Shown: positions 1 through 10,639 of the stretch, piece by piece
Layout: each line of letters begins with the position of its first letter
Position numbering within the stretch: the stretch's first letter is position 1
Assembly (NCBI RefSeq): GCF_019649055.1
Contig: NW_026570226.1
Location: 2,480,001 to 2,544,000 of the forward strand
Source of the DNA: Paramacrobiotus metropolitanus
Lineage: Eukaryota > Tardigrada > Eutardigrada > Parachela > Macrobiotidae
Direction: 5' to 3'
Length of the DNA: 64,000 nucleotides
Program-made: the position numbers and the translations under genes
The notes under the pieces: generated by a model
Databases searched by the model: none
The model's input: the letters and a program-made list of their open reading frames with translations, nothing else
Told to the model about the DNA's origin: nothing

Positions 1-587
1 TTACTCGGGTAAGAACAATCCCGTCTTGATTAATAATGCGATGTTATCAATCTTTAACAGCGCTTGTGGAAGGGTCCAAAAGGTTACCCATTATCCTTTC
101 CTACAGGGCAGTCATCTCAGTAATTTTACCAATGCAGGCCAACGAGTTCCCATTCTAAAGATCGTATGAAGGATGAAGACTGCAAAAACATCTGCTGGGC
201 GTTTTTGCTGGTCCCGTTCCCTCAAAATTGATGCAGTTCAGATCATATACACTACGACAAAATTCGACACAAATTTATAACAGCAAAGCCGCTGGGGGAG
301 AGGGTGGGTCCAGTGGTTTTGCCGGTAGGACTTTTTGTTTGGCATTACTAATTCGCGGACATGGACGGACGGGGACGAGGACAAACTCTGTCTGTAGCCT
401 TGACGGGGCAACGTTGACAGGATATTAAACTCGTTAATGTTATTACAAAATTATGGAAGAGCAAAATTTACGTACAACGGATTTTTTTCTGAACTGGAAA
501 ACAGATTCGAAATGTTTCCATCACCACAATTTTCATAAGTCATGAGTGTATGAGGCTACGGTGCACCATCCTTTTTTAGATCAGATG
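1..587. other. Non-coding, no recognised feature
   Basis: I see no convincing exon, RNA gene or repeat here. The short open frames lack domain-like composition and splice context. Confidence 0.4.
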
Positions 588-917
588 GTGGTGACCAACG
601 AACGGGCAACCCAAGTTACTCGGGGTGAAAGCGTGTACGGCCACCGTACTTGTGTATTTGTTCTTAAGGTTTGTTGGTGGCGGTGACCGACGAACGGACA
701 TCGCCAGTTACATGGAGTGTGAGTATATACGGCCAGCGCACTGGTGCATCTTTTTCCAATGCCATTCTGCATATGTGCATTTGGTGGCGGTGACCGACGA
801 ACGGACATCGCCAGTTACATGGGATGTGATTATATACGGCCACCGCGCATTGGTGCATCTCTTCCCAATGCCAGCGTGCATATGTGCATTTTTTGGCGGT
901 GACCGACGAACGGACAT
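588..917. repeat. Tandem repeat, about 108-bp unit, 3+ copies
   Basis: The motif GGCGGTGACCGACGAACGGA recurs at 679, 786 and 895 (spacings 107 and 109). A more diverged copy starts near 588 (GGTGGTGACCAACGAACGGG). The 679 and 786 units share extended similarity, including a GCATATGTGCAT palindrome at their ends. Open frames across this block on both strands are a by-product of the repeat and are not genes. Confidence 0.85.
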
Positions 918-1230
918 TATAACGCTTCCCGTTAATTCTGAACATAGAGGACCTTCGCTACGCTTCGGTCGATCATAAGCTACTGTATGTGAATACACAA
1001 TAGCGGGTTATCGTATCTTGGAGCATAATTTGCTCAAATTTACTACAATGTTTTATTATCAAGAAGCTTGCTCGGGGTATCAGAAAATTGCAAGGGCGAA
1101 AACAATGGTGGAAAAGAAGGACATCAAAGCTACAGTCACCTGTTTAGGAGTTCTTTAAAAGGTTGAGCAGTACTCTGTAGTGCAACATTCCATTTCAATG
1201 TGAACGCACGCAAATTCAGTCATCCAGTTG

Positions 1231-1890
1231 GACGCATCGGGAATTATCCGTTTAGTTTGAGTGTCCAACATGGTCATGTTTGTAACCGAATAAATCTACA
1301 GATCTACTCATAAAAGCTTTATTTATCTTGTCATAATATCTGCCGGTCACAGCCGGTGTACGCTCCCGTTGTAGAAATATAAGAAAAACGAAAATATGTA
1401 CACCGACAATGTAACATAGGTACAAACATTCACGAAAACCACAAGTACAGAGTACAGTTGTCTGCTCCTTAATTTGCTGCAATGAGTTATTTGCAGTAAG
1501 GCAGCTGCCAAAAAAATTATTATTGTTATATAAACCAAGCAAAAACTATGTACAATTATTTTAATTTTTATAAAATGCTTTGAATGCGTCGGGTATTTCA
1601 AGAAGATCAAAAACGCCTAAGAAACTTAGAAAATTGGCGAATCGACTTTTCGAATTGCAAGATTCGAAAAGTCGACCCGAGACCAATTTTCCGCGGCCAG
1701 ATGTCTTGCGTCCAAATGTCGCAAATACAAAATGCTTTGAAGCAAGATGTCTCAAACCGCAATGTCTCTGCATCCGTATGTTTCCGGCGAAATGTCTTCG
1801 CGGCGAAAGTCGCGCCTCGAATTTTAGTGCGGCGAAATTGTGCACCGTCTTTTAGAAAAGAAGCCAAGTGCAATGTATCCAGCTTATAAA
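1231..1890 (-). pseudogene. Decayed duplicate of bHLH gene exons 2 and 3
   Basis: Two segments match the intact bHLH gene at 8585-10627. On the minus strand, 1888 down to about 1860 resembles the start of its exon 2 (reading LDTLHLAS against LDTLRLAS), and 1287-1231 aligns with exon 3 (8593-8650) at roughly 78% by eye, mostly transitions. The conserved Trp codon TGG of exon 3 is TGA here. Flanking intron sequence also matches (around 1890-1960 with 9481-9560, and around 2055-2095 with 9565-9600). Most of exon 2 is missing and replaced by a simple-sequence block (1580-1860). No copy of exon 1 was found up to 3.9 kb. I infer an old local duplication that has lost function. Confidence 0.65.
1580..1860. 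repeat. Degenerate short-repeat block with perfect hairpin
   Basis: Positions 1642-1655 and 1662-1675 are perfect 14-base inverted arms around a 6-base loop. Downstream to 1860 the sequence is built of degenerate pieces based on AATGTC and GCGAAA. Frames on both strands stay open only because of this composition. It interrupts the decayed bHLH exon 2 copy. Confidence 0.6.
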
Positions 1891-2229
1891 ACACAAAAAA
1901 TTATAGTCATTTGATATTCGTAGTATTTTTTTCCTAGTTTATGTTGTGTGATTAGATTTTTAAAAGTAAACAAAAATTTAATATACCTATAGTTCACGTA
2001 ATATCTATATAAGTACATCTGTACATATGTATACGTAGCTGGTGTAACAGCTCTTTGCTTGTAACAGCTGGACTCGTAGTGTAGTGGCTTTTGGCAAAAA
2101 ACCGAGCCAGACAGCCCTGTGACTCAGCTCGTATAACGAAAACAGTAGCGGTGACCTATAATTAAAAATTGTTTTTAAAAAATTATTGAAGTTAATAAAA
2201 TTTTTTACAGCGCGGTTTTCGGTCAATTA

Positions 2230-3860
2230 ATAGAGTGTACGAGTTTCGATGGCAGTATACAGAGTACTACTGTTTGTAGAATTCACAGGCAGTTTGTAGA
2301 ATTCGCAGAATTAATAAGTTGTTATCAACAAATAATTTACAAATCTTTATACGTTCAATATGTTAAAATTGCGTTTGTCTAGAGCCAGATATGATGTTCA
2401 GTGGCCGGTACGAGGGCGGGGTATTGGAATAGGACTCTCTCGGACAGGATGTATCCAGAAGCTGCGTCTATGACTCTCGACAATTACAGCCTTATTGCTT
2501 CCCGTCTATGGAACTCCCTTATAAATTAGGTATTTATTTGCGCACATTTTATAATCTTTGTCTGGAAGGGACATTTCGACTGCACCGGATGGAAAATTAA
2601 AATCGTTCGCGAAAAGGTCATTCAACAATACCGCGCTACCCGCAGCGTCACCCTAGTAAGGTCACCACGCCACAGGTAACAGTCTGCTGTTTCCCAAGTT
2701 TTTAACAAAATTTCGCATTTTAAGGCAAAATGATCGGTTATTGGGCTAGTTAGAGGCAAAAAATTGTAACCGAACCGCTTTATTAAGCGGTGCGGCTCCG
2801 CGGTGTGTTACAGTAAATACAATGTATGACGTTTAAATTTCTATCATTTTAATTAGTGTGTACCAGCGCTGGCATTTTAATCTAAGAGGTGGCCATTGCC
2901 AAATATTTAGTGCAAAACACTACCCAAATACCTAGCTCAATTCTGACACGCAGGTTACCGTAAATTTACGAATCCCCCTATACTCAACCGGCACTGAGCT
3001 CCGGTTCATAATACTCGTATGAAATGGGCACGGAGCTTAGGTTTATATCACTATGAACTTCATAGTGATATGAGCCGAAGCTCCGTGCCGAATTCTTCGT
3101 CGTTTTTCGTCCCAAATGTATGCCAGCCAACAGGTAATCCTATCACAGATGTGAGCAAAAGGGTCATTCTTCTGTTAATTTTTGAATTTAGTCAGTTTCG
3201 CCTATCGCAGAAACTCATTTCAACCCCGATTTCAACATAAAATTAATGGCATTATTTGTTTTGGGATACATTCACGATGTCTCCGACAGGAGAGTTCCAT
3301 ATATCTGTAGATGCAGCTGTGATTAATCATCCGTTTTGGCTGAACGATAATCTTGCAACAAGTTCAGTACTTTTTTCTTGATTTCTGGTTTTGCCACTTT
3401 ATCTCGCACGATTTTGACGAGTTTGATTGCGTACAAGGTTTTCTATCATTTTATGGCAATAGGTGTAGCCACCTAAGTTCCTAACGTAAGTATGTAACAA
3501 CAGTTACCAGCGCTGGTACAGTACTGCAGTTTATACTGATGGTAAAACTTTAAACATTAGAAAAACAACCAAAGTCTTGTCTTCGGTTAAAGGTTAAAAG
3601 GCAAAATACTCAAAGCACTCGTACCGATCTTTTAGCAACTGCTAAGCTAAAACGCTGCTTGGTAAAAGCCGTAGGAAGTCCGTGCTTCTCCAATCTCCAG
3701 TTAAGTACCGAATTTTACAACCGTTTATAATGTACAGGTATCTGCATCGGTTTATAAAGCTCCCTGAAATACAAGGCTTATATCGATCTGTAACTTATTA
3801 GCGTTGTGGTTGTTGACCTTATCCGCTATTATCGATCGTACAATTTAATTACTCAATAGC
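2230..3860. other. Intergenic DNA with short palindromes
   Basis: No exon recognised. The 10-base palindrome CCAGCGCTGG occurs twice (about 2864 and 3508), and a 63-bp hairpin lies at 3027-3089 (listed separately). Confidence 0.4.
3027..3089. repeat. Near-perfect 31-bp-arm hairpin
   Basis: Positions 3027-3057 and 3059-3089 are inverted copies matching at 28 of 31 positions around a single loop base. This could be a small foldback or MITE remnant. A partial extra copy of the arm end (CGGCACTGAGCTCCGG) sits just upstream near 2988. Confidence 0.75.
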
Positions 3861-4138
3861 ACTGTCCATGTTACAGTTCACTAGATCCAATAACACGAGC
3901 AAGTGCCAACCACAACCCGTCCAGTTTCGTTTCACAGTACTTCACCGTACTTGTCTTTTTGTGTACGTTTATGGATGTTGTCCGACTGAAGTCCGTAGAG
4001 CGGATCTGGTAGGACGCTGCACTTGTGGACTTTCTGAACGTTTCAAGTTGTCAACCTACCAGCTGTCCGCTGCTCCTGGTCTTCCAAACGAAAATTCCGC
4101 GTCAATTCAGTTTGCCATCACAATTCTCTGTGCTCGGT

Positions 4139-4759
4139 ATGACAGACAACGGCATGGAGCCCGTGTCCCACAGGCACCGCATGGACCCGGCCTGGACGCA
4201 TAAACTCATCGATCTGGTGGAGAAGCAACCGCAGTTGTGGCGACGGGATGATCCGTTGTACAATGTGAAGGATAAAGATGAGGAATGGAAGTTAATCGCG
4301 GCGGCGTTGGGCCATCCGCAAGGTACGAACATATTTAAATTGTGGGACCGATTTATACGCCTAGTTTAAGCCAGAAAATCTTTGAAAATCCTAAATACAT
4401 AGTTATTAACTTGTTATAAAAAGTGTTGTTGGTTGGACGGTCGTTTTTATTTACGAAGCCGAAGGTTTCGCTGAAGGGACGAGTGACACGGAGCGCGGCG
4501 GTGATGAAACGCATCCGGTTGGTAAGTGATATCGATGGTGCCAGGTCCAGTGCGAGACAAGCCGTTATTGTGGACAAGACGACACAGCCGCGCAGCGCTA
4601 GTGTCGCCGGCAACAGCCCGCCGGATGTATACGAGTTTGAACAATCGTGGCAGGACGAGAGGGCGCATCCATCCACGAGTTCATCGACACCACCGTCCAT
4701 GGAGCCTATGCCGCTGCCGGATCCGGAAACCAGCATGGTGGACCATAACTCGGCCTTTT
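4139..4759 (+). CDS. MADF-domain protein (partial gene model)
   Basis: The ATG at 4139 opens a frame whose first exon carries the hallmarks of a MADF (Myb/SANT-like) DNA-binding domain: an LIDLVEKQPQLW segment, then DPLYNVKDKDEEWKLIAAAL, about 15-55 residues from the start. Family members are usually chromatin-associated transcriptional regulators. A GTACGA donor follows near 4321, although the frame can also run on to about 4366. A second coding stretch, about 4462-4759, begins VSLKGRVTRSAAVM. It continues into a Ser/Pro-rich tail with an EFEQSWQDERAHPSTSS segment and ends near a GTACGT donor. The exact junction between the two parts is unclear, and no BESS-type C-terminal exon was located. 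The first-exon domain call is firm; the gene's 3' limit is not. Confidence 0.65.
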
Positions 4760-5235
4760 GTACGTACACCGTACAGCATCTGCATTCTGTACATTAGTTT
4801 GTGCTACCGTATTTTAATAACACGAGACTAGCTTTACTAGTTTTTCGTAAAGGATTTGGATGGATTCGGGGAGAACACTTTCAAAGGGTATTGCATCTTT
4901 CGTATTGCGAAAACGGCCTTTCAGTGGGATCTTTATTTCGGGGTGGGCTTCTAAATCGGGGAGGATAACCATTTAAGAAAATACGGTATAAGATGCATGC
5001 CTAAAAGTTTCAGTACAAGAGTATTCTGATTTATTCAGACATTTCGCATTCGCCTAGTAATACGAGTAACGACACTCAACGGCTAAGCTTTAATTCTGAA
5101 TACTTCCTTTTGTTTTCCTTTCTTCGGCTTTAGATTTATATGCATATACGAAATATAAGTAGAAAAATCGTACCACTTGGAGTTTTCTCATAATTCGATC
5201 ACTTCAAGCATACCTGTACGATTCCATATTTTGGT

Positions 5236-7444
5236 CCCCGGTTGTAGCCGGCAGGAAGGTGGACGGGTGGATGGTGGATCCTCAATGAAGGTCATCCACC
5301 TTTCTGGAAAGGTCATCCACCTTTCTCATCCACCTTTCCGCAAAGGTCATCCACCTTTCTCATCCACCTTTTTGTGAAGGTTATCCACCTTTCTGCAAAG
5401 GTCAACCACCGTTCTGTCGAACGTGTTAACTTTCTGCTTACTTATCAGCTATCCCAGCTTTGCTGAACGTCCAGTCACTGCTACACCTTTTGGGAAATAA
5501 CTCTCGTCGCAATACAAGTTAATCTCTAAACCAGCTGTAGACACCTTTAAAGCCAATTAAACCGTTTTTGGTATCCAGTGATCTAAAATCGGGACCATGT
5601 GTACATTTGAAGAAATTTACTCCATATGAATACCGCTTCACCTTAGAATATGGCTCAGAGTGGCCAAAGCCATACTGTAGAGATTCAGTGTAGGCTCTGT
5701 TTTGCTTACAGTTAGTGGCACCTACGAGGAAGATGTGCCTAACTGGGCAGTGGCAGAACGGAGCGCAGCTCTTCGAGTGAAGAGGAAAACACGGCAACGT
5801 CCTCGTTTTGGTTGCCGTGTCCGCGCTACTTCCCGTTTACAGGTAACAGTTCTGCAACCTTATGTGCTCTAGGATTTTCAGTTCAGGACAGCAAAGTTCG
5901 CATATTGCAGCATATTTACTGAGCGCTCTTACGGTACTCCACCTAACTCCAAAGCTCATCCACCTTTCACCCAAGGTCATCCACCTTTCTGCAAAGGTCA
6001 TCCACCTTCTCCAAAGGTCATTCACCTTTCTGCCGAAGATCATCCACCTTTCTGCTCTACTTAATATATGTTCGATCAGGTTGCATCGGTTTATTTCTTT
6101 GAACAAAAACGGCATTTGCGCAAGGATGTTCGTGATGCAATCATCCAAGACAATCGCAAATCATACATTTACTGGTGAATTTCGATACTAATTTGACTCT
6201 GATTGTCTTTAAAAATTCTTAGCTTGTACACGGATTGAGACTTTCGTTACAACGGCGCAAAATATGTTCACGCAAAATTATTCGAAAAAAATCATTAGAT
6301 ATGATTTAGGTAACGAAATACATCAAACACTAATTACGTTACATAAGAAACAGAAAGGGCAACCAAAATTAATGTAATTAAATGTCCAACTTTGAACGGT
6401 AAATATTGTACATTACTTTATGTTTAGCAGCGCACCAGCGCACCTCAACCGTTATTGTTTCTCTTTTGAATCAAAGCCGGCAATTGAAATTTCAGATCAT
6501 ATTTTTAATTGGATATCCTCAGACGCTGAAAAAAATTACGACGATTCACGAAAGGCAGTATTCGTAAGTTTTAAAACCGTCAAGTATTCAAAGATCGGCA
6601 AAAAAGGCTCAGGCAAAACAAAAAAGCGGAATTATTTCGCAGTAATGTACATATACCCACGTATCTGTAGAAGAATTTTTTTGAAAGGTGGATGACCTTT
6701 GTAGAAAGGTGGATGACCTTTGCAGAAAGGTGGATGAACATTGCAGAAAGGTGAATCGAACCTCGTTCACTTTTTGCCGGTCAGTTGATTACCTGGTGAG
6801 ATAAAGCTCACGAATACTGTCTTGCCTACCTTTTTGATTTTATTTTTTTCATCACCCGTGCAGCATAGACTCGTGCGCATTGTCCTCCAAGGTTGTTATA
6901 GCTAATCGTTTTAGAATTCCTAATGCGCTGTAAAAATGCATCAGCTGACTTTTCCCCGAAAACAGCAACAGTATATGCCAGAGCAATTCCCTGAGCTTTT
7001 TATTTTCTATTTTGAGATTTTTGATAAAACTTTGATTTTTTCTATTTTGAGATTTTTTTTTGAAATTTTGAGATTTTTGATAAAACAATTAGGTGGACAA
7101 TACGTACGGATTAAAACCGCTTAGACGGTGATAGGAATAATAACAACGAAACCAGCAGGAGATCATGCGTGAGTGTCATCCTCATCATACAAGTATTCAA
7201 AAGAAGCCGGAAAAACCTGGATGAGGCTCGATAGAGAGGTGGATTTTCATTCGCAAAAGGATAGATTACATTATGCAGAAAGGTGGACGCCCTTTGCGAA
7301 AAGGTGGATGACCTTTGCAGAAAGGTGGATAAGCTTTACAAAAAGGTGGATGTGAAAGGTGGATGACCTTTGCAGAAAGGTGGATGACCTTCATTGAAGA
7401 TCCACCATCCACCCGTCCACCTTCCTGCCGGCTACACCCGGTCA
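5236..7444. mobile_element. Foldback transposable element with mirrored minisatellites
   Basis: The ends are inverted copies: 5241-5290 (GTAGCCGGCAGGAAGGTGGA and onward) matches the reverse complement of 7438-7385 almost perfectly for more than 50 bp. Inside each end is an array of a ~20-bp unit (AAGGTCATCCACCTTTCTGC) in opposite orientations: 5285-5420 on the left, 7290-7395 on the right. Two inner arrays mirror each other in the same way (about 5945-6055 and 6685-6755). The element thus has four blocks in the order forward, forward, reverse, reverse. This is the architecture of Foldback-type elements. Two unexplained open frames lie inside (5519-5797 minus, 6420-6695 plus); neither resembles a known transposase. 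Confidence 0.75.
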
Positions 7445-7445
7445 C

Positions 7446-8584
7446 TTTCACCACACCCATGTGGCGCGCTACATGAGCAGCCTGATCGCACAACGGGCTC
7501 TTTGTTTTGCTTTTCACTGGTCTGTGGTCATCAAAACATAACTGATCATGAAAATGCTTGGAATTTTAAGTTTCTGAAATTTGCAAGCGTGGAAGAGAGG
7601 TTCTTTTACATTTCACCCGGTCCGATTCCAGTTCTTCGTTTGGCTTATTCATCAAATCTTTTTAAGTTTATGCTTCGAAATTCATGAGCGAAGTTTCTGA
7701 TACGAAATCTATTTATTTTTGGTATTCTTATTTGCCAGGAAATCTTAACACCGGGTGGCCAAAATATGGAAACGTATACTTAAAATGACCGAAATATTAT
7801 AATATGATAAACCGAAGCATGTACAATATTATATACATGTGTATGTCGGGAATTTACTCGTTTCGTCACGACTATATTCTTTTCACACGACAGTATTACT
7901 TTCATTACGGCAGTATTATTTGCAAGTGACCTTTTTAAGTACAAGTGTACTAGTGTTACTCGTCTAGAAGTGCGTCTACACTCAGTTCATAGCGTAATAA
8001 TAATGTTTTGCAGTTAACACTTTGAAGGGAATGATGGAAAAGTGTGGAAGCGCTTTTCCACGTCCTCGTGGAAAAGCGCTTAATCAAGACTTTGGCGGAA
8101 TCCACAGCGGAGGTCATGGCATCATTGCAACGGCCCCACGCGCATTTTTTTGTACCTTTCGTTTCTTATGTATCTTCTGGACTACTCTGTTAAAGTACGC
8201 TAAATTATCTACCTGTACGCATTAAAGATATTATTCTATTGGCGCTTTCTCATTTCATGCAATTTTGCATTTATGTATTACAACTGCATAGTAGTGACAG
8301 ACTAAAAGTACCATACAGGCTGTACATACGATACCAGCAATCGAAATACCGAAACACACTGGAAACAAGAATCGGAATTTTGCAAATATAAAGACGGGCA
8401 ACCATTTTTCATTTTTTTTAATATTTGAACTATTTAGCTGTTTTAATATTTTGCGGCGAAGCTTGCGCCGAAAATCAGAAAGAAAGACCAGGGTAAAAAA
8501 TGACAAAAAGAACAGCAGCAGCAGCAGAAAATTTATTATTTCCGTTGCATTTCCATTTCGTTACGGGCCTTTTTCCGGGATCCT
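7446..8584. other. Intergenic, 3' flank of bHLH gene
   Basis: No exon recognised. It contains one strong hairpin (8048-8081). The region just before 8585 would be the bHLH 3' UTR. Confidence 0.4.
8048..8081. repeat. Perfect 15-bp hairpin, 4-base loop
   Basis: AAGCGCTTTTCCACG (8048-8062) is followed by the loop TCCT and its exact reverse complement (8067-8081). No neighbouring gene explains it. Confidence 0.8.
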
Positions 8585-10627
8585 TTAATGGGAGGCATCG
8601 GGAATCATTCGTTTGGCTTGAGCGGCCAAACACGGCCATGTCTGTAAATTTATAGTTCGGTAGATATCCGTCGAAATTTCATTTATAATAACTACTGCAG
8701 TAGCACTGCTTAATATATATTATACAGTATGTAATTTTGTTCGGGTGTATTTGTTCGTGCGTTTTATACAGCAGATTGTTGTTTAGGCAGCGCCGCAGCA
8801 GTTAGGTATGTAGCATACTCAGTGAAGTTACTCTGAAAACGTACGCATATCCATCAAGCATTCTAATTCTATTAATACTAAAAAACATTTACGACCGATG
8901 CGATTATTTACGCTCTGAATTTGCTGTACTAGCTCTCGCATCAAAGTAATGGTACTCAAAGTATCAAAATTATCTCACAGCGGCAAATGAACCAAATAAT
9001 AATTACTACTTAGGTAGACGCACCCAGATGCCGAATTTTGGAGAAAGAGCGGAGTAACTAGGTCGGTTTTTTTACGAATTTATATAGTACCATAAGAATA
9101 ACTGAAATTAAAAGTATTTGCAAATTAAAGCAGATAATTTGCTGTAATTAAGGTAAGCACAAATACGTAACCATCGGAATAATTTTTCTGGATTATCCAC
9201 ATTAATTCATCCACATTAATTGTTGCTATAATGTACCCAGGCCAACAATTTTATTATTAACGCATATATTATTGTTTCCAATTTCCAAATATAAGTTCGA
9301 TGTACGTGGAAAATCTGCGGATACGAAAAATAATTAAACTAGCATGTTATGCCATGCAGTGAATTTAAACTCACCATTTTCAGTGCCGGTATTTCCGTTG
9401 AGCATTCCGATGGATGGTCCTGGGACAGCAGTGTGGCTAGATGGGTTATATATAAAGAGGCCAAGCGTAGTGTATCCAGCCTGTTAAACATAAAAAGTTA
9501 CGTGTCAATGTATTGCTAAATTTTATTTGTCGGTGATATAACTCGGCATGGTTTAGCATTTCCTTGCTTGTAATAGCTAGCAATCGCAGTGTAAGGGTGC
9601 TTTCTTTTAAACGTGAATGTGCATTTACGCATGCTGGTGCATATGTACATTATTGTACAGAAGTTACAAGGTACAAATGTAACTGAAAATAAAAAAAGAC
9701 AAAATATGTATTTTTAATTGTTGTTCTAGGAGGTAACTAATATAAAATTGTTTTCATACAACGTATTTAAGTCAATAAATTGATATCTTATAAAGTACTC
9801 GAATTAACTGGGTTGCAAACTGGCAATAAGGATACATATCCGGCCGCGATAATTTGTGTCCTTACTCTTATTCCCATACGTAAAACAATATTGTCAGTTT
9901 TGCTACAGGATGCAGCGTTTCTGATGTGACCACAAAATTCAAGTTGTAGTAGGCCAATAACACATAGAAATGCTTATATTACGAAGTATTTCGATACATG
10001 TACGACTGTACGTGTAATATTTCTTTGAAATTTATTATTATAATATAAATCATAAAAAACATACTCTCACACAATGACAAACCAGTGATATAACAGCCTA
10101 ATATACAGTCTGTTTCATATCTTCGATTCGCGCCAACAATCAAATCCATTTGACAACGTTGTAAATCCGTATTAACCAGAAATTAGACTGTTATGTTTAC
10201 AGTTTTTTAGAAAGGAAATCGTGGAGAAAACGTAGCTAGTTATTTGATTTCCATTTTTTAACGCCAATTTTTGTGCAAATCAAGCAAAGCTCCTGCACCG
10301 GCACGCATGTATGAAGCAGCTAATATACTGTACAATGTATATAAATATGCGTCTTCTTCTTTAAGCTTATCAAAAACTTCTTTAAGCTTATAAAAACGCC
10401 GTTTTAATAACAAAGCATCTGCATCGAACTTACTTGGATAGTTTGGTATCAGGCGGCACCCACGGCAGCGCCGTCTTCAATCGTCCGAACGCCTTGCTAA
10501 GAATCCGCATCCGTGCCCTTTCCCGTGCGTTGGCGGCATTGCGCTGTGCCGGCTTTTCCGTATAACGTGCGCCGCGTTTCCGCTTATTCCCGCCAATTTT
10601 CCCCAACACGCCGGATTTTTTGGCCAT
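8585..10627 (-). CDS. HLH54F: bHLH transcription factor, TCF21/musculin (HLH54F) type
   Basis: Three exons on the minus strand: 10627-10434, 9480-9375 and 8641-8585 (stop TAA). Introns are GT-AG and join in frame (phases 2 and 0). Exon 1 carries a basic N-terminus, then the basic region and helix 1 ([13 protein letters not shown], then [20 protein letters not shown]), which is the near-invariant signature of the TCF21/MSC/HLH54F subfamily. Exon 2 completes helix 2 ([14 protein letters not shown]). Exon 3 starts with TWP, matching the conserved TWPF tail motif of the family, and ends 18 residues on. Family members bind E-boxes as dimers and specify visceral or pharyngeal mesoderm. The ATG at 10627 gives about 30 residues before the bHLH; an upstream 5' exon is possible because an acceptor-like TTTTTCAAG precedes it. 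A decayed copy of exons 2-3 lies at 1231-1890. Confidence 0.88.
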
Positions 10628-10639
10628 TTTACCGTCACC

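Noticed and set aside
625-998. Overlapping open frames on both strands with repeated protein motifs
   Set aside because: They are translations of the 108-bp DNA repeat; both strands are open and no splice or domain evidence exists.
1561-1894. Four mutually overlapping frames of about 90-100 codons
   Set aside because: Produced by the degenerate simple-sequence block; only the short bHLH-like piece near 1860-1888 has meaning.
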